From positions 813,034 through 877,033 of the forward strand of contig UYJD01000015.1 in assembly GCA_900618795.1 (NCBI GenBank): DNA of 64,000 nucleotides. Direction: 5' to 3'. The notes beneath the pieces were generated by a model. The model saw only the letters and a list, made by a program, of their open reading frames with translations, was not told the DNA's origin and did not search any database. Position numbers and translations under genes: made by a program. Shown one piece after another: positions 9,475 through 20,589 of this stretch. Position 1 is the stretch's first letter. Each line of letters begins with the position of its first letter. The DNA comes from Cyanodermella asteris (Eukaryota; Ascomycota; Lecanoromycetes; Ostropales; Stictidaceae).

Positions 9475-10797
9475 TCAGGTGGAGCCCGTCGCCGCAGCTT
9501 GACCATCGTGAAGCAATCCTCCCAAAGCTCCATTTGCCGGCAGTTCTGCAACTATACCAGCCTCGCGACTCAGCCTCTCGTACTTCTGCGCCGTTTCCGT
9601 AAGAAGCCTCTGTATATCGACCTCACGCTGCGCAATCTCCTTCTTCTCCGCCTCCAGCTCCTCCATTCTCCGTAGCTTCGCCGCCCGGTCCGCCTCCATC
9701 TCCAACACCCTGGCCCTCAACCTCTCCACACAAGAATTCAGCGTCGGAATCGGGGTAATGCGCGGCGGCGTGCGCGCACCCTCGTCTTTCCGTCGATCGT
9801 GGCCGTCTGCTCCGACACTGAGGCTCGCCATTCCCTTGCGCGTCTGCATAGCCTCATATTCAATCCGCATCTCACGATCGTCGTCGTCGTCGTGCCCGTC
9901 GCCCTCCTCAGACTCCTCAGACTCCTGCTGCGCCGCATCCAGCATATCCTGGATGTGAGCTCGATGCTTGGCCTGTTCTTCCTGCTCTGCTCCCCGCCCC
10001 AGCGCAACCCGTGTGTCCTCGCCCGTGAACGTCTCCAGCCCCTCCATGAAATCGTCGTCGTCGCGGACCAGTCGGGTTTCCGGCTCTTTGGAGCCTTTCA
10101 TCGCTCGGTCGTCCCGGAGCATGATCTTGTCACGTTGCGTGAGGAACTCGTCTTCGTCGGACCCGGGCTGCTCATCGCCGCTGGCTGCGTCGTCCGAGTC
10201 GTCGGATTGGATGTTGTATTTCGCCATTTTCGCCAATCGTGCTCGTCGGGCTTTCTTCTCTTGGATCTCTGCGTCCGTAGGGATCATGGAGCTGCCATCG
10301 CGTTTCTCGTAGGTTGCTAGCGTTCTTCCGAATTTGTTGGCAATGTCCAGGTCGCGGCTATGCGAGATGGGTTCCTCCTTTTTCGTAGCCGGAGCGACCT
10401 GCTGGGCATTTCTCAGCTCGGCCAAGGATTCTTTACTGTAGCTTGGTCTGACTTCATCGTCGTCAATCTGTCGAACGGGAAGCCGGTCTGCAGTGGTTGA
10501 GGTAGCTAGGTTGGATTTGCGCGCTAGCCCGCGCTTTGGCTTGATGATTGTAACCGGCTCCTCCTCCTGCTCATCGTCGCCTCCTGGTCCGAATGAGATG
10601 CGCGGAGTTCGTGGTTTTGGCCGGGAAGGGCGTTTGACGATCGGGCCTGCGGGCAGCATCAGCTGCCTGGATGGGGTGAGAAAGGCGGCTTTAGAGGGTG
10701 TTTTGCGCGTGTACATACCTGTATCTTCGTCGCCATCGCCTGGCGCGCCGTTACCTCCGATGACTTTCGCCTCTCGCCGTGGTCCGAATGATGCCAT
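9475..10797 (-). CDS. NTR2: NTR2-like spliceosome disassembly factor
   Basis: Intronless, 440 aa from an ATG at 10797. The N-terminal part contains RTPRISFGPGGDDEQEEEPV and then RPSYSKESLAELRNAQQ, the hallmark stretch of the NTR2/GCFC-related family (Pfam NTR2). In yeast Ntr2 acts with Ntr1 and the helicase Prp43 to release the lariat-intron spliceosome. The middle is low-complexity and acidic with several Asp/Glu runs (SDDSDDAASGDE, EEGDGHDDDDD). Residues about 345-415 form a predicted coiled coil (EMEADRAAKLRRMEELEAEK). The end is Gly/Ala-rich. Identity is by the SKESLAELR motif and overall architecture. Its 3' end lies 192 bp from the tRNA-His. Confidence 0.82.
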   Translation of the reverse strand: MASFGPRREAKVIGGNGAPGDGDEDTGMYTRKTPSKAAFLTPSRQLMLPAGPIVKRPSRPKPRTPRISFGPGGDDEQEEEPVTIIKPKRGLARKSNLATSTTADRLPVRQIDDDEVRPSYSKESLAELRNAQQVAPATKKEEPISHSRDLDIANKFGRTLATYEKRDGSSMIPTDAEIQEKKARRARLAKMAKYNIQSDDSDDAASGDEQPGSDEDEFLTQRDKIMLRDDRAMKGSKEPETRLVRDDDDFMEGLETFTGEDTRVALGRGAEQEEQAKHRAHIQDMLDAAQQESEESEEGDGHDDDDDREMRIEYEAMQTRKGMASLSVGADGHDRRKDEGARTPPRITPIPTLNSCVERLRARVLEMEADRAAKLRRMEELEAEKKEIAQREVDIQRLLTETAQKYERLSREAGIVAELPANGALGGLLHDGQAAATGST

Positions 10798-11386
10798 TGT
10801 GGGCGGGTAGAATGATTGTCGCTGATGTAGGTGACAATGGGAAGTTTAGTTGAGCCACCAAGTGCGGTGCGCCCAGCCTCGGCTTCTTGTCTACCAGCAC
10901 ATTCAAGTCACTGAAGGCAGGTATGATGGAAGCCGTGAAATCCTTCAGACCCTCGAGAAGTTTGCGAGAGAAAAAATAGAAGACTCAAACCCCTACTGGG
11001 ACTTCGAACCTACTGGACAACGAAGTGAGGATAGAAAAATCCTGCTAGGTAAATTCAGTCCTATCTAGCTGCGCTGTTAGATATTTCTGCCGATGCTAAA
11101 GTATATGCCTGTTATGGTTCTTCGTTCAGGCTGCTGGCTAGACAGTTGAGGGCTAGATCAGGTGCCTTCTTGTATACATACCCAAGTGCTTATTTGACTA
11201 ACCAGCTAGTTGCTTAGCTTGTTGCTTAGTTGAGTGCTCAGGGTAGCTGAATACTTGTTTGTAAGAGCAGGTGAATGTTGATGACATAACAGCCGGCCAC
11301 CGACTCCGCCAGCTCACGGAAAGCGATATTCAGAGCCGCAAAGTGTAGAAGCAAGACCTTACGACAGCCAGAGCTTGCAGCTCACC
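10798..11386. promoter_or_regulatory. Divergent promoter region NTR2 / PET191
   Basis: No gene seen. This 589-bp stretch lies between divergent starts and must contain both promoters. Around 11190-11260 there is a loose TTAGCT/GTTGCTTAG repetition of no obvious function. Confidence 0.45.
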
Positions 11387-11763
11387 ATGCCATCCTCCTG
11401 CAAAGATATACGTACGGTCTCGACTTGCGTCGCCCATATATCTGTCGATGCTGACACGCCACAGGAGCAGCGCTCGCCGACTGCCTCGTCAAGTCAGACT
11501 GCGTGCTGATCAACCGAAACACACCCAAGGAATGCCTCCAACCGGGGCTCGTCGAGACGTTACCCATGCGATGTCAGCAGCTGAAGCAAGGTTACGGCGA
11601 CTGCAAGAGGGGGTTGGTCGATATGCGCAAACGATTTAGAGGCAACCAGCCTATCGCGCTGAGCAAAGAGCTTGAGGGCGGGAGTAGTCAAGGTGGGCAT
11701 ATGCTTTACGCGGGTGGCAAAGCTGGCGGGGAGACGAAGGTAGACGAGGGAAAGAAGGAATGA
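11387..11763 (+). CDS. PET191: Cytochrome c oxidase assembly factor PET191/COA5
   Basis: Two exons: a 25-nt first exon (11387-11411, encoding MPSSCKDI plus one base) and 11465-11763, joined across a 53-nt intron, giving 107 aa. The twin CX9C pattern of intermembrane-space proteins is intact: C-KDIRAALAD-C and C-QQLKQGYGD-C. Also conserved are KECLQPGLVETLP and CKRGLVDMRKRFRGNQPI, the signature of PET191. PET191 is imported by the Mia40 pathway and is needed for assembly of complex IV on the inner mitochondrial membrane. The C-terminal tail after KELEGG is Gly/Lys-rich and variable. The tiny first exon supplies the first cysteine, so a model starting in exon 2 would miss half of one CX9C pair. 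Confidence 0.93.
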
Positions 11764-13081
11764 TCGGTTTATGAGGATTTGATGATATCGCGACAGGATG
11801 CTGGAACGTTGGATGGGCCACACCTGAATCTGAATTGTGTTTTGCCCCAAGAGAGCACACCAGAGTGAGCGGAGGGCGAACATATCACATCTTGATCCAG
11901 GAGACTCGACGGTGATGAGCGTTCTAGCAAATCGGGCATTCCAAGAGGTTCGGATCCCCATGTTCCTGCAGGGCTTCAGGGCGAAGGAGCACAGGAGAAC
12001 AGGCTTGGAGATGGTCCAATGACGGCCCATCTCAGAATCCATCGGTCAGGCAGAGGTCCAGTTTCATTGTACGATATATGTCCCGACTCCAGGAGGCGAG
12101 TTCACTTCAGCTCACATTAGCTATTGAACGGCTTTTGCATATCAAGAACGAACATCTCAAGATACAAGACAAATGAGGCTGGTAGACCTCAACTTCTCAC
12201 TAGACCTTGATGTCACGTGGTTCGAGAAATCGACGTACTGAAGTATGGCTGTCCAACGTTCCTCAAGTAGCCCTGATACCGCCGAACACGAGTGAGTCGA
12301 TACGTATTCATATCATGGATAAACTCAGTGATTGCTCAAGCGCTCACACGTTTCAATAGCACTAACGGCCTAAAGTGACTGGGACGCGTGATTCGACTTG
12401 CATAATCTCGAGCTGGCAGGTCTCGCTGAACGATCTGGATCCGCATCCGGATCATCTGGACCACGATCATTCTCGACAGCATCAACAACGAGACAATGTT
12501 CATCATCACAGGGTGACAACGGCCTCGGCCCGCACATGCTCGCCGATAGAGATGCACGAGCATAGATGGGCGAGATTGCGCCAAGTGAAGCTCCACAGTA
12601 GAGCAGCGCGTTCGTTGCTCGGGAGACGGCCTGCTGGCGTGTCATGGTCGCGCTGGTAGAGCGGCAAGGGCAACATGCATGCTGACGAACACGAACTAGA
12701 AGAGTTGAAAACGGATCCTATCGGCAGATATTGCGGTCAAGCTTCTCGGACTTGAGCATTCAATTGTCAGTTGATCTCGCGCCCGGAGAGGTCGTGCGAG
12801 GTTGAAACGTCGAGGAACAAGTAGGTATGCAGGTCGAGAAGCAGCTACCTGCCAAGGCATAGGTAGGTAAGTACTTATCAACGTAGCTTGCATTCCATTT
12901 ACCAGGTTGGCCGCTTGAGACAGCATTGCGCGTGCACCAACCTCGCTGCGGAACTTCTTGCAGCCGGAATAGCTGCAGACAGAGCTGGACCACAACTCAG
13001 CATCATCAATACAGAATCCACCACGTCAGCCGTCGGGCAAAGAGTGGACGTTGGGCGGTTGGCGAGGGCAGAGAGCGTCGA
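11764..13081. other. Intergenic, no gene recognised
   Basis: Short frames occur on both strands but none shows a family motif or a splice pattern that extends it. An ATG with a possible GTGAGT donor at 12246-12295 (MAVQRSSSS) does not lead to a convincing next exon. The distal half presumably contains the HEX1 promoter. Confidence 0.4.
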
Positions 13082-14960
13082 ATGAGTGGTGAGTGAGTAA
13101 AGCGGCGGCCAGGGCGGCCAAACAACAACACTCATCAACACGGCGCCTGCAGCCAAGTCTTGTTTGGTTTTAGTCGAGTTGCTCGTCCTGCCTGATCTCC
13201 TTTTCTTCTCTCTCACCGAACTGTCAGCTTCAATCCTCTTCTTCAGCACATCACAGCCCCAGACTTTCTCTGCCCTCTCCATCGCTCGCGAGCACTGTTC
13301 CGCCTGTCAGGAACAGCCAGCTCCCTGCACAAAGAGTCAGAAGAAAGCACCACTCAGGGAGAGACTTGCACTTGTCGCTCTGTTCGAATTGCCCACGTTG
13401 GTGATTCGATCAGCGTTCAAGGCTTCCAGTCCCTCTCGCACACGCAGTCGGCAACCTGGACTTTGACGCCAAGGTTCCTATCCCCTTTAGCATCTTCCCA
13501 TCTACCTACAAGAACGAGCGTTCGGAGGAGCGCGTCCAGAAGGACACCAAGGTCGAGGCAGAGGTCACCCAGGAGCGCGTCGGACGGGAAGATCGATACA
13601 CTTCCTTCCAAGCCAACGTCGCCAAGGAAGACCGTCCGCGCCGCAGGGAAGACGTCCGCATCTACGAGGAACGTGACCGTCTCGCTCCTGAGGTAGAGAT
13701 CACTCGTGAGAGCCGGTGAGTGCAGTCCGCCCAGATGAGATACAGCCAGTTTTGATTCGTTGCAAGCTCTCGATTCAAGACCTCAATTGACCTACGTCCG
13801 AACCATTGTACCGCCATCTGCTATTTCACGGCAGATCCAGGGCAAGACCATCTGAGACGCGCTCCCACGACGCGTTCAACTGGCCGAGTCACATTCAACT
13901 GAGCACTAGCTAACCCATTCTCAGCTACCGCACTGAGCACAAGCCTTACGGACGAACCGACGTTCAGATCGACATCGAACGTGACCCCCGTCGCCGCACC
14001 CGAGACAGCTACCGCGAGGAGATTGTCTACGACCGTGAAGACGCACCCCGTGATACTCAGCTTGACATCACCGAGCGCAGCTACCGCGAGCGTATTCAGC
14101 CTTCCTACGAAAGGGACTACCGCGCAACCTACGACGTCGAGTACGATCGCCAGACACCAGCTGGTCGTGGTCGCGTTCACTTCGAGAAGGACTCTACATA
14201 CGACGTAGAGTACTCCCGCCGCAACCAAGGCAGAGAAGCAGTCGTCGACCAAGACAAGGTCGTTGAGAGAACTACAGAAGTCGTCGTCGACCGCGCTACC
14301 GTAGAAGACGAAAAGAAGATGGGCTACTACGACGACCAGGGCCAGTACCACAGCTTCCGCCGTGGTCTGGAGCGTGCCGCCGACAGAATCGTGCACCCCT
14401 TTGGCGGCAGCCACCATCACCACGGTCCCACTGAGGTCCGTGAGGAGATCACCATCGACGAGCACCGTGCCCCTGCCCGCAGCAATGTCCGCTTCATTGA
14501 GCGTGAGCGCAGCGCCAATACTGTCACCATTCCCTGCCACCACATCCGCATTGGCGATCTTTTGATCCTCCAGGGCCGTCCTTGCCAGGTCATCCGCATC
14601 ACCACCTCTGCCCAGACCGGCCAGCACCGCTACCTCGGTGTCGACCTGTTCACCAAGCAGTTGCACGAGGAGAGCTCTTTCGTTAGCAACCCGGAGCCCA
14701 GCGTTGTCGTCCAGACCATGCTTGGCCCTGTCTTCAAGGAGTACCGCGTGCTCGACATCCGCCGCGATGGCCGTGTCGTCGCCATGACCGAGACTGGTGA
14801 TGTCAAGCAGGGTCTCCCGATCATCGACCAGAACCAGCTGTACGATCGTATCGACGACGCTTTCGGCGATGGACGTGGTTCCGTCCGCGTGCTCGTCATC
14901 AACGACGGTGGACGTGAGTTGGCAGTGGACTACAAGGTCATCCACGGCAGCAGACTGTAA
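13082..14960 (+). CDS. hex1: Woronin body major protein HEX1 (long-isoform model)
   Basis: The C-terminal part is unmistakably HEX1: GYYDDQGQYHSFRRGLERA, then ILQGRPCQVIRIT, GQHRYLGVDLFTKQLHEESS and the C-terminal peroxisomal signal SRL. HEX1 self-assembles into the crystalline core of Woronin bodies, which plug septal pores after wounding. Upstream, exon 13448-13715 and the start of exon 13925-14960 stay in frame with the core and encode a charged, Tyr/Arg/Glu-rich extension (YRTEHKPYGRTDVQIDIERD and similar). That extension has no Met. The only nearby initiator that fits is ATGAGTG at 13082-13088, followed by a consensus GTGAGT donor; joined to 13448 it gives 436 aa in frame. The mini-exon and the 359-nt intron are inference. 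The short form would start at 14319. Confidence 0.8.
13182..13289 (+). promoter_or_regulatory. Pyrimidine-rich tract upstream of HEX1
   Basis: A CT-rich stretch (TTTTCTTCTCTCTC and continuing) typical of core promoters of highly expressed filamentous-fungal genes. It is a candidate transcription start region for the short HEX1 message, since no ATG follows it until 14319 apart from one inside the 13716-13924 intron. Confidence 0.45.
14319..14960 (+). other. hex1: HEX1 core, short-isoform start
   Basis: Starting at ATG 14319 gives the classical 213-aa HEX1 beginning MGYYDDQGQYHSFRRG, as in Neurospora, followed by a His-rich segment and the eIF5A-like core. It is the first ATG in any frame downstream of 13084 in the spliced transcript, so a message beginning near the pyrimidine tract at 13182-13289 would start here. 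The same sequence is the 3' part of the long form. Stop at 14958-14960 directly after SRL. Confidence 0.85.
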
Positions 14961-16008
14961 GCGGTCGGCACCAAATTTGAGCGTATTTTCTGCGAGCCGT
15001 CACGATTCACACGCCTCTTGACGATGCATGTACACATACATATACAGGAGACGGAAATCCAGGATTGGTGACGACAAATTGTGAAATTGTGGGGACGCAT
15101 CGACAGGATGGACAGCGATGTGATCTTGTGCTGGTATAATAGGTGCTAGGGGTTTTCTTTTGTCACCATGATCGTGCTTCGAGTCTAGGGTATCTAGAAG
15201 TGGACGTTGTGGCGTCAATGGAAGGCCAGGCAGTATGTACCTACAATAGTTCAGCAATGGACAAGATTATCACGAACCCCGATATTTTTGGATGCTCGAT
15301 TTGAATAACTTTGCTCCTCACTTGCGCAATCGTCCGATAGGTTCCCGGTGAGCGTTGACGAGGCGTGAAGACTGCCGATCTGTTTGTTTACGCATCAGAA
15401 CAAGGTTTGAACCCAGCCAAAGTCAGTGGAACTGCCCTCCACCTGACCAGTGAGAGAGCAGATCGGATTTGGTTTCCCATGCCGATTCAGCGCGGTTCGA
15501 CCGAAAATGCATCATGATTGCTCCCTCACCACGAGCATCCTCAGCGTCGTGTAGCCACGAAAGACGACAGAAACGGCCAGGAAGGTCGCTAAATAGTCCT
15601 GATGCCGTTGCTTGCTGCAAGCCAGGCCTTCCCACGGCACCGACACGAGGAGCAGGACGTTTGCGGAGACGCGAGGGGGATTGGCGGCCCAAGAATAGAA
15701 TTTGAGGTTGCCGTGTGAACGGCGATATCTGCCAGCGCACAAGTCCACATGGTTGAATGAAGCTTGATCAATTGCCTGTACCCCTGCTCGAGCAGCTGTG
15801 ACGAGTTTCGATGCATGTCTCGCCATGATGATGAATTGCACGACCTTATGAACGCCCAAGACAATAGAATACCATTGCGACAATAATAAGTGAGGAGGAA
15901 TCCGGCGGGCTCGTATGCACTGGCCGCAGGTGATGCGTCTGAGCCACACGGGAAGAGAAGAACGGATAACACAGCACGACCTTGCTTGGCCCCTGCCGCC
16001 CTTTTGCC
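14961..16008. other. Intergenic region
   Basis: No gene recognised. It holds the 3' flank of HEX1 and the promoter of the GH17 gene. Open frames on the minus strand at 15400-16200 lack any recognisable feature. Confidence 0.45.
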
Positions 16009-18454
16009 ATGTCCATCAACTTCTCTCGTCGACAACCCCAGACCAGTCGACGAGGCAGGCAACATTCCACGAATCTCTCTTCTCCCTCTACTTCGTCTCC
16101 TCCACCACAGTATCCCTCTGCTGAGCGCTACTTCGACCAGTACTCGCCTGAGCGGCATCAGCAGCCTCCCTTGTCTCGGAGAGCCCTTCACTCGTTTGAT
16201 CAGCCCAACTCAGCAAGAGTCTCAGACCAGCCACTTCAGTCCGACTACCGCGCAGAACCTCCTGTCGTCTCCTTCGACGACGCTCAGAATTACCCTTCGT
16301 CAAACACATACCATAATCAGCCGAACCCGGATCCTCCGCCGCCGCCGCCTCATCGTTCAACTCAGAACGCCCAGCCTTCTCAAACAGAACACCAAACTCA
16401 CGACTATCAGATCAAACGTCCGAGTCCCTCGCAACGAGGCGAAGACGACCCAGCGGTGCGCGCACGGAATCTCGGTTACACGAATTCGATACGCACAGCC
16501 TCGACCGCGACGCCAGGCGCCGACAACCTTGGTGAGGCCGCAGCAGGAGGTGGTATCGCAGGCATTGCCTACGGCGTGGCCCAGGCAAACGAACGCGAAA
16601 GCGGCGTGCGAGCTTTGCAGGCGATGCAAGAAGCTCAACGACGATTAGGAACAAGACCAGACAGTATGAGCAGCTCAAGAGAAGACAACCCGTACGTGCC
16701 TGAGCCCCCGGGCGGGTATGCGTCGAGAGAATACGGACAAGGCCGACCTACTGCAGCACTGGGAGCCGTCGGAGCGTCATCGTACAGCAACAGGACCTCT
16801 GCCCTTGCCCCGGCTGCCCCGGACCACGCTGTGAATCCCTTTGGTAGCCAAGCATCGTTGTCCTCGGACATGCCAAGGGATGCCTTCGCTGGCGGTTTGG
16901 GTCCACCAGGGCGTATGGCAGGTCGACCGCCGTCCGGTACGTGGGTCGATACACCCTATCAGCGACGCGACGAGTTCTGGGATACTAACGTTCACGGCTT
17001 CAATCCTAATGAGATTGAGGATGACGGTGCTGACGATGTTCTCCACGGTCCAGCTCGAACAGGTCGAAGATCTATGTATCCAGGCATCGGTAACAGATCC
17101 CGTTCGAGCCTGAATGCGACTCCCGTTGCAGGTGCTGCTGCAGGTGCTGGCATAGGAGCCGCAGTCGCAAGCCTAGCTCAGAGAGATACCAGTGGCAAGT
17201 ATGGTCCCGTTGGTCAGGCCACCGAGTACATTGGCGGCCATGACGAGAAGGACTGGGATGTGGATCAAGCAGCTAAGAGGAAGAAGCGTTTTTGGATGTC
17301 CATCGGCATCGCTGCCATAATAATACTTGTCATCGTTGGAGCCGTTGTTGGTGGTGTGCTGGGCTCACGCGCTCGTAGCATGGCCGACAACAGCAGCAAC
17401 AAGTACACCGACCCAGACGACGGCACGACGCTGAATGCCGACAGCCCGACCATCAAGGCCCTTCTCAACGACAACCGACTACACCGTGTTTTTCCTGGTA
17501 TAGCATATACGCCGTTGAACGCTCAATATCCTGAGTGCCTCTCTAACATGCCGATCCAAAACAACGTTACCAAGGATATCGCTATTCTCTCGCAGCTCAC
17601 AGACACCATCCGCCTGTACGGCACTGACTGCAACCAGACGGAGATGGTCATCGAGGCTTTCAATCTCCTCAAGATCAGCGACATGAAGGTTTGGCTTGCC
17701 GTCTGGTTGAATGACAACCAAACTACCAATGACCGTGGCGTCAATGCCATGAATGACCTGGTGAAGAAGCATGGCGCCGACCCATTCAAAGGTGTCATTA
17801 TCGGCAATGAGGTCCTGTATCGCAAGGAGCTTACCTCGACACAAATCTTGGACATCGTTGCGCATACTCGAGGCAACTTCACCGCCAACAATGTCAACTT
17901 GCCTATTGCCGTTGCGGATCTTGGTGACAACTGGACCGCCGACATGGCCAAAGAAGTTGATGTTGTGATGAGCAACATTCACCCATTCTTCGGTGGTGTG
18001 CCTGTTGATCAGGCTTCTGGATGGGCATGGACATTCTGGCAAGGCAAGGATGTTGCACTGACCAAGGATAACTCCACCAAGCAGAACATCATCTCCGAGA
18101 TTGGATGGCCAAGCGGAGGCGGCAATGACTGTGGCGTCGGTGCTAACTGCACCAGCCCGACTCAGGGTGCAGTCGCAAGTGTGGACAACATGAACACATT
18201 CATGGAGGACTTTGTTTGCCAAAGCATCACCAACAAGACAGACTACTTTTGGTTTGAAGCATTTGATGAACCTTGTAAGTCACTTATTGCAGTCGTCAAC
18301 GACGTCGATGCTAACGAAGCCTTTAGGGAAGGAGATGTTCAATACCGAAACAGAGAAGTGGGAGACTCAATGGGGTCTCTTCGACAAGGACCGCAAATTC
18401 AAGACGGGCGTGAAGATCCCCGAGTGTGGTGGACAAAAGCCGGTCAAGCTATGA
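16009..18454 (+). CDS. Membrane-anchored GH17 beta-1,3-glucanase (BtgC type)
   Basis: Two exons (16009-18274, 18327-18454) encode 797 aa. Residues 1-426 are a Ser/Pro/Gln-rich cytoplasmic region with several Ala/Gly blocks. A single transmembrane segment, FWMSIGIAAIIILVIVGAVV, begins near residue 427, making a type II membrane protein. The extracellular part is a glycoside hydrolase family 17 domain starting VFPGIAYTPLNAQYPEC. The acid/base Glu lies in VIIGNEVLYR and the nucleophile Glu in ISEIGWPSGG. The layout matches Aspergillus BtgC, a cell-wall glucan endo-1,3-beta-glucosidase. Splicing the 52-nt intron restores the conserved end (DEPWKEMFNTETEKWE, WGLFDKDRKFK). Reading through it instead gives an unrelated C-terminus ending at 18513. 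Several N-glycosylation sites fit a surface location. Confidence 0.93.
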
Positions 18455-19809
18455 ATGGAAAAGGCATGATACGATTAGACGCATTTGAGAAATTGTACGA
18501 CTACGAAGGATGATGATATCTCATGATACTGAAGTTTTGTTGTTGGGAGCGAGCGATCAAAAATTGCAGGGAGGCCTTTTTCATGGGAACGGCATTCGAT
18601 TGTCTTGGTAGATAACCGACGGGGCGGCGGAATTTGTCAGTTTCATGCTTCACTACCGCCACGGGCTTTGAGGCGCGAATAGCGAGGGTTGAAAACGGCT
18701 TACGACTACTTTCCAACGAAAATGAAGCCACCCTCGACGAGTCATTCTCTTTCGGAGCAATGGCTGCGCAATGGGTCGCTTTGTAGCTTTGATTGCAGCG
18801 CTAGCGATAGGCGTTTGTTGTGGTAATGCATCATCTTTTGCCGATTTCACAATTTTCTTCTTCCCTTCGCTTCCAGGCCAAACCCGTAGAGAGTTCGATT
18901 TTGTTTGGTAAGATAAGCATATGAAAGATACAACAATGATAACATACCATACACTCGTGCGTAGGGGAATTGCGGAATCCCGACCACGCTGTCACAAAAC
19001 TCTGATGAGTACTTAGCTGAGCTTCACGGTCCAACAACCACCCGTCCCCGTATCCAACCACGTTTCCACTGGTCGGCTATCCAGCTGTCCCTCTCCTCTC
19101 TGGTATTGTCGATATCCCCTGTACCAATGCCAGCGTTCTGGCTCTGGGTTTCGGTCATCATGTGAGTCGATTCGTAATTCGCGATGCACGCCCGTGCTCG
19201 TCCCCGATGGAACCCATGTCGGCGCTTTTTGTGGGCGACCCATGCATCATCAACGTGCATTAGCTCGTTGACGGGGGACCCACTCGACGACTTGCATTTA
19301 GCCTTTGGGGGGGTTTTCTTTTGGGTTGAATCGAGATGTCTCTCGGCTCTTGCATTCAACTTGATGACGAGACTGAGCGTCTATCGAGTGAGATGGCCAT
19401 CCCACCTAACCTAGCGTCTTCTGGAGAGGGGGTGGGGGATGGAGCCCAGCTCATGGACCTGCGTTTCTAGCTCAGTTACGGAGCCCCAAGTGGATGACTG
19501 CAAGCACGAGTCTGGCTGTACAGAAGTTTACCGGAGCGCGATGTGAGCTCCATGATAGGGATTGCGGGTTTCAACCCATCCTAGGTAGCATCGTAGTGTG
19601 TTCTCGAGACACACCTTTTGGAAGTACTTGCCCCTCTCGGATGCATTTGCGACCCCCAAAACAGTCACATTTGATGAACATGATTTGAGAGTAGTCTGAT
19701 CTGAATTACTACGACCCGTCATGCTTCACGATCTTCTATCACTCGACCGCGTCTGATCCTACAAGTCCATAATCCTGTACATGCACACATCCTCACCATC
19801 ACCACCACA
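18455..19809. other. Intergenic, no gene recognised
   Basis: About 1.35 kb without a supportable gene on either strand. The last few hundred bases presumably contain the promoter of the alpha/beta hydrolase gene; I see no clear element. Confidence 0.45.
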
Positions 19810-20589
19810 ATGTCCGACTCGAAACCCGCGATCCTCATAATCCACGGCGCATACATGTACCCGGACGTCTGGGACGCATTCCGCGCCTCCCTCGCCTCCT
19901 CCGGCTACGAAACCCACATCCCCCAGCTCCCGACCGTCGGGGATCCCACCACCCCCAAACCCGCAACCCTGGACGACGACATCGCCGCCGTCCACTCCGC
20001 CCTGGGCCCCCTCCTCGCCTCCCGCAAACGCATCCTCGTAATAGCGCACTCGTACGGCGGCATCGTCGCCTGCAACGCCCTCGCGGACCCGTACCTCGCC
20101 GCGGACGGTTCGTCCCCGGGGATAGCCCACATCCTCTTCCTCGCGGCGTGGGTCCCGCAACCGGGCGCGTCCCTCGAAGACGTCGTCGCCAAACACGGGT
20201 TCCCGACAAGAGTCGTCGTGGGCGTGACGGGCGACGGCGCCGCGTACGTCGGCAACGCCGAGGTGGGCTTCTTCAACGACATCGCCGAGGTCGATCCGCC
20301 GAGGGCGAGGGAGTTGGCCGGCGCGACGACGACGCACAATCGGGCCGCGGACGGGTCGAGGGTCCGGGAGGGGCGCGCGCCGTGGTTGAGGGTTCCGACG
20401 ACGTACGTGGTTTGTGAGCGGGACGCGGCGATTGGGGAGCCGTTGCAGAGGGGGATGGTGGCGGAGATGGTGGAGGAGGGGAGGAAGGCTGGGGTGGAGA
20501 TTGGAGTTGTGAGCTTGGGCACGGGGCATTGTCCTTTTTTGAGCAAGGTGGAGGAGTTTGCGGAGGTTGTCAAGAAGATTGAGGTCTGA
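19810..20589 (+). CDS. Alpha/beta hydrolase
   Basis: Intronless, 259 aa. The fold is recognisable: PAILIIHGAYMYPDVW gives the oxyanion HG motif. The nucleophile elbow AHSYGG places Ser near residue 81. VVCERDAAIG gives Asp near 205 and TGHCPFLSK gives His near 240, so the triad looks complete. It resembles the small single-domain alpha/beta hydrolase_6 esterases common in fungi, often salicylate-esterase or EstC-like; the substrate is unknown. No signal peptide is visible, so it is probably cytosolic. Third positions are almost all G or C, unlike its neighbours, and they switch from mainly C in the first two thirds to mainly G in the last third. This opens long non-coding frames on the other strand. 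It stands alone, 2.8 kb from the terpene cyclase. Confidence 0.9.
   Translation: MSDSKPAILIIHGAYMYPDVWDAFRASLASSGYETHIPQLPTVGDPTTPKPATLDDDIAAVHSALGPLLASRKRILVIAHSYGGIVACNALADPYLAADGSSPGIAHILFLAAWVPQPGASLEDVVAKHGFPTRVVVGVTGDGAAYVGNAEVGFFNDIAEVDPPRARELAGATTTHNRAADGSRVREGRAPWLRVPTTYVVCERDAAIGEPLQRGMVAEMVEEGRKAGVEIGVVSLGTGHCPFLSKVEEFAEVVKKIEV

Noticed and set aside
12336-12995. Overlapping minus-strand frames of 77-99 codons
   Set aside because: They contradict each other, contain no motif and cannot be linked by plausible splice sites.
13821-14945. 374-codon open frame on the minus strand
   Set aside because: Exact antisense of HEX1 coding sequence and its intron; arises from the coding strand's third-position bias and has no family motif.
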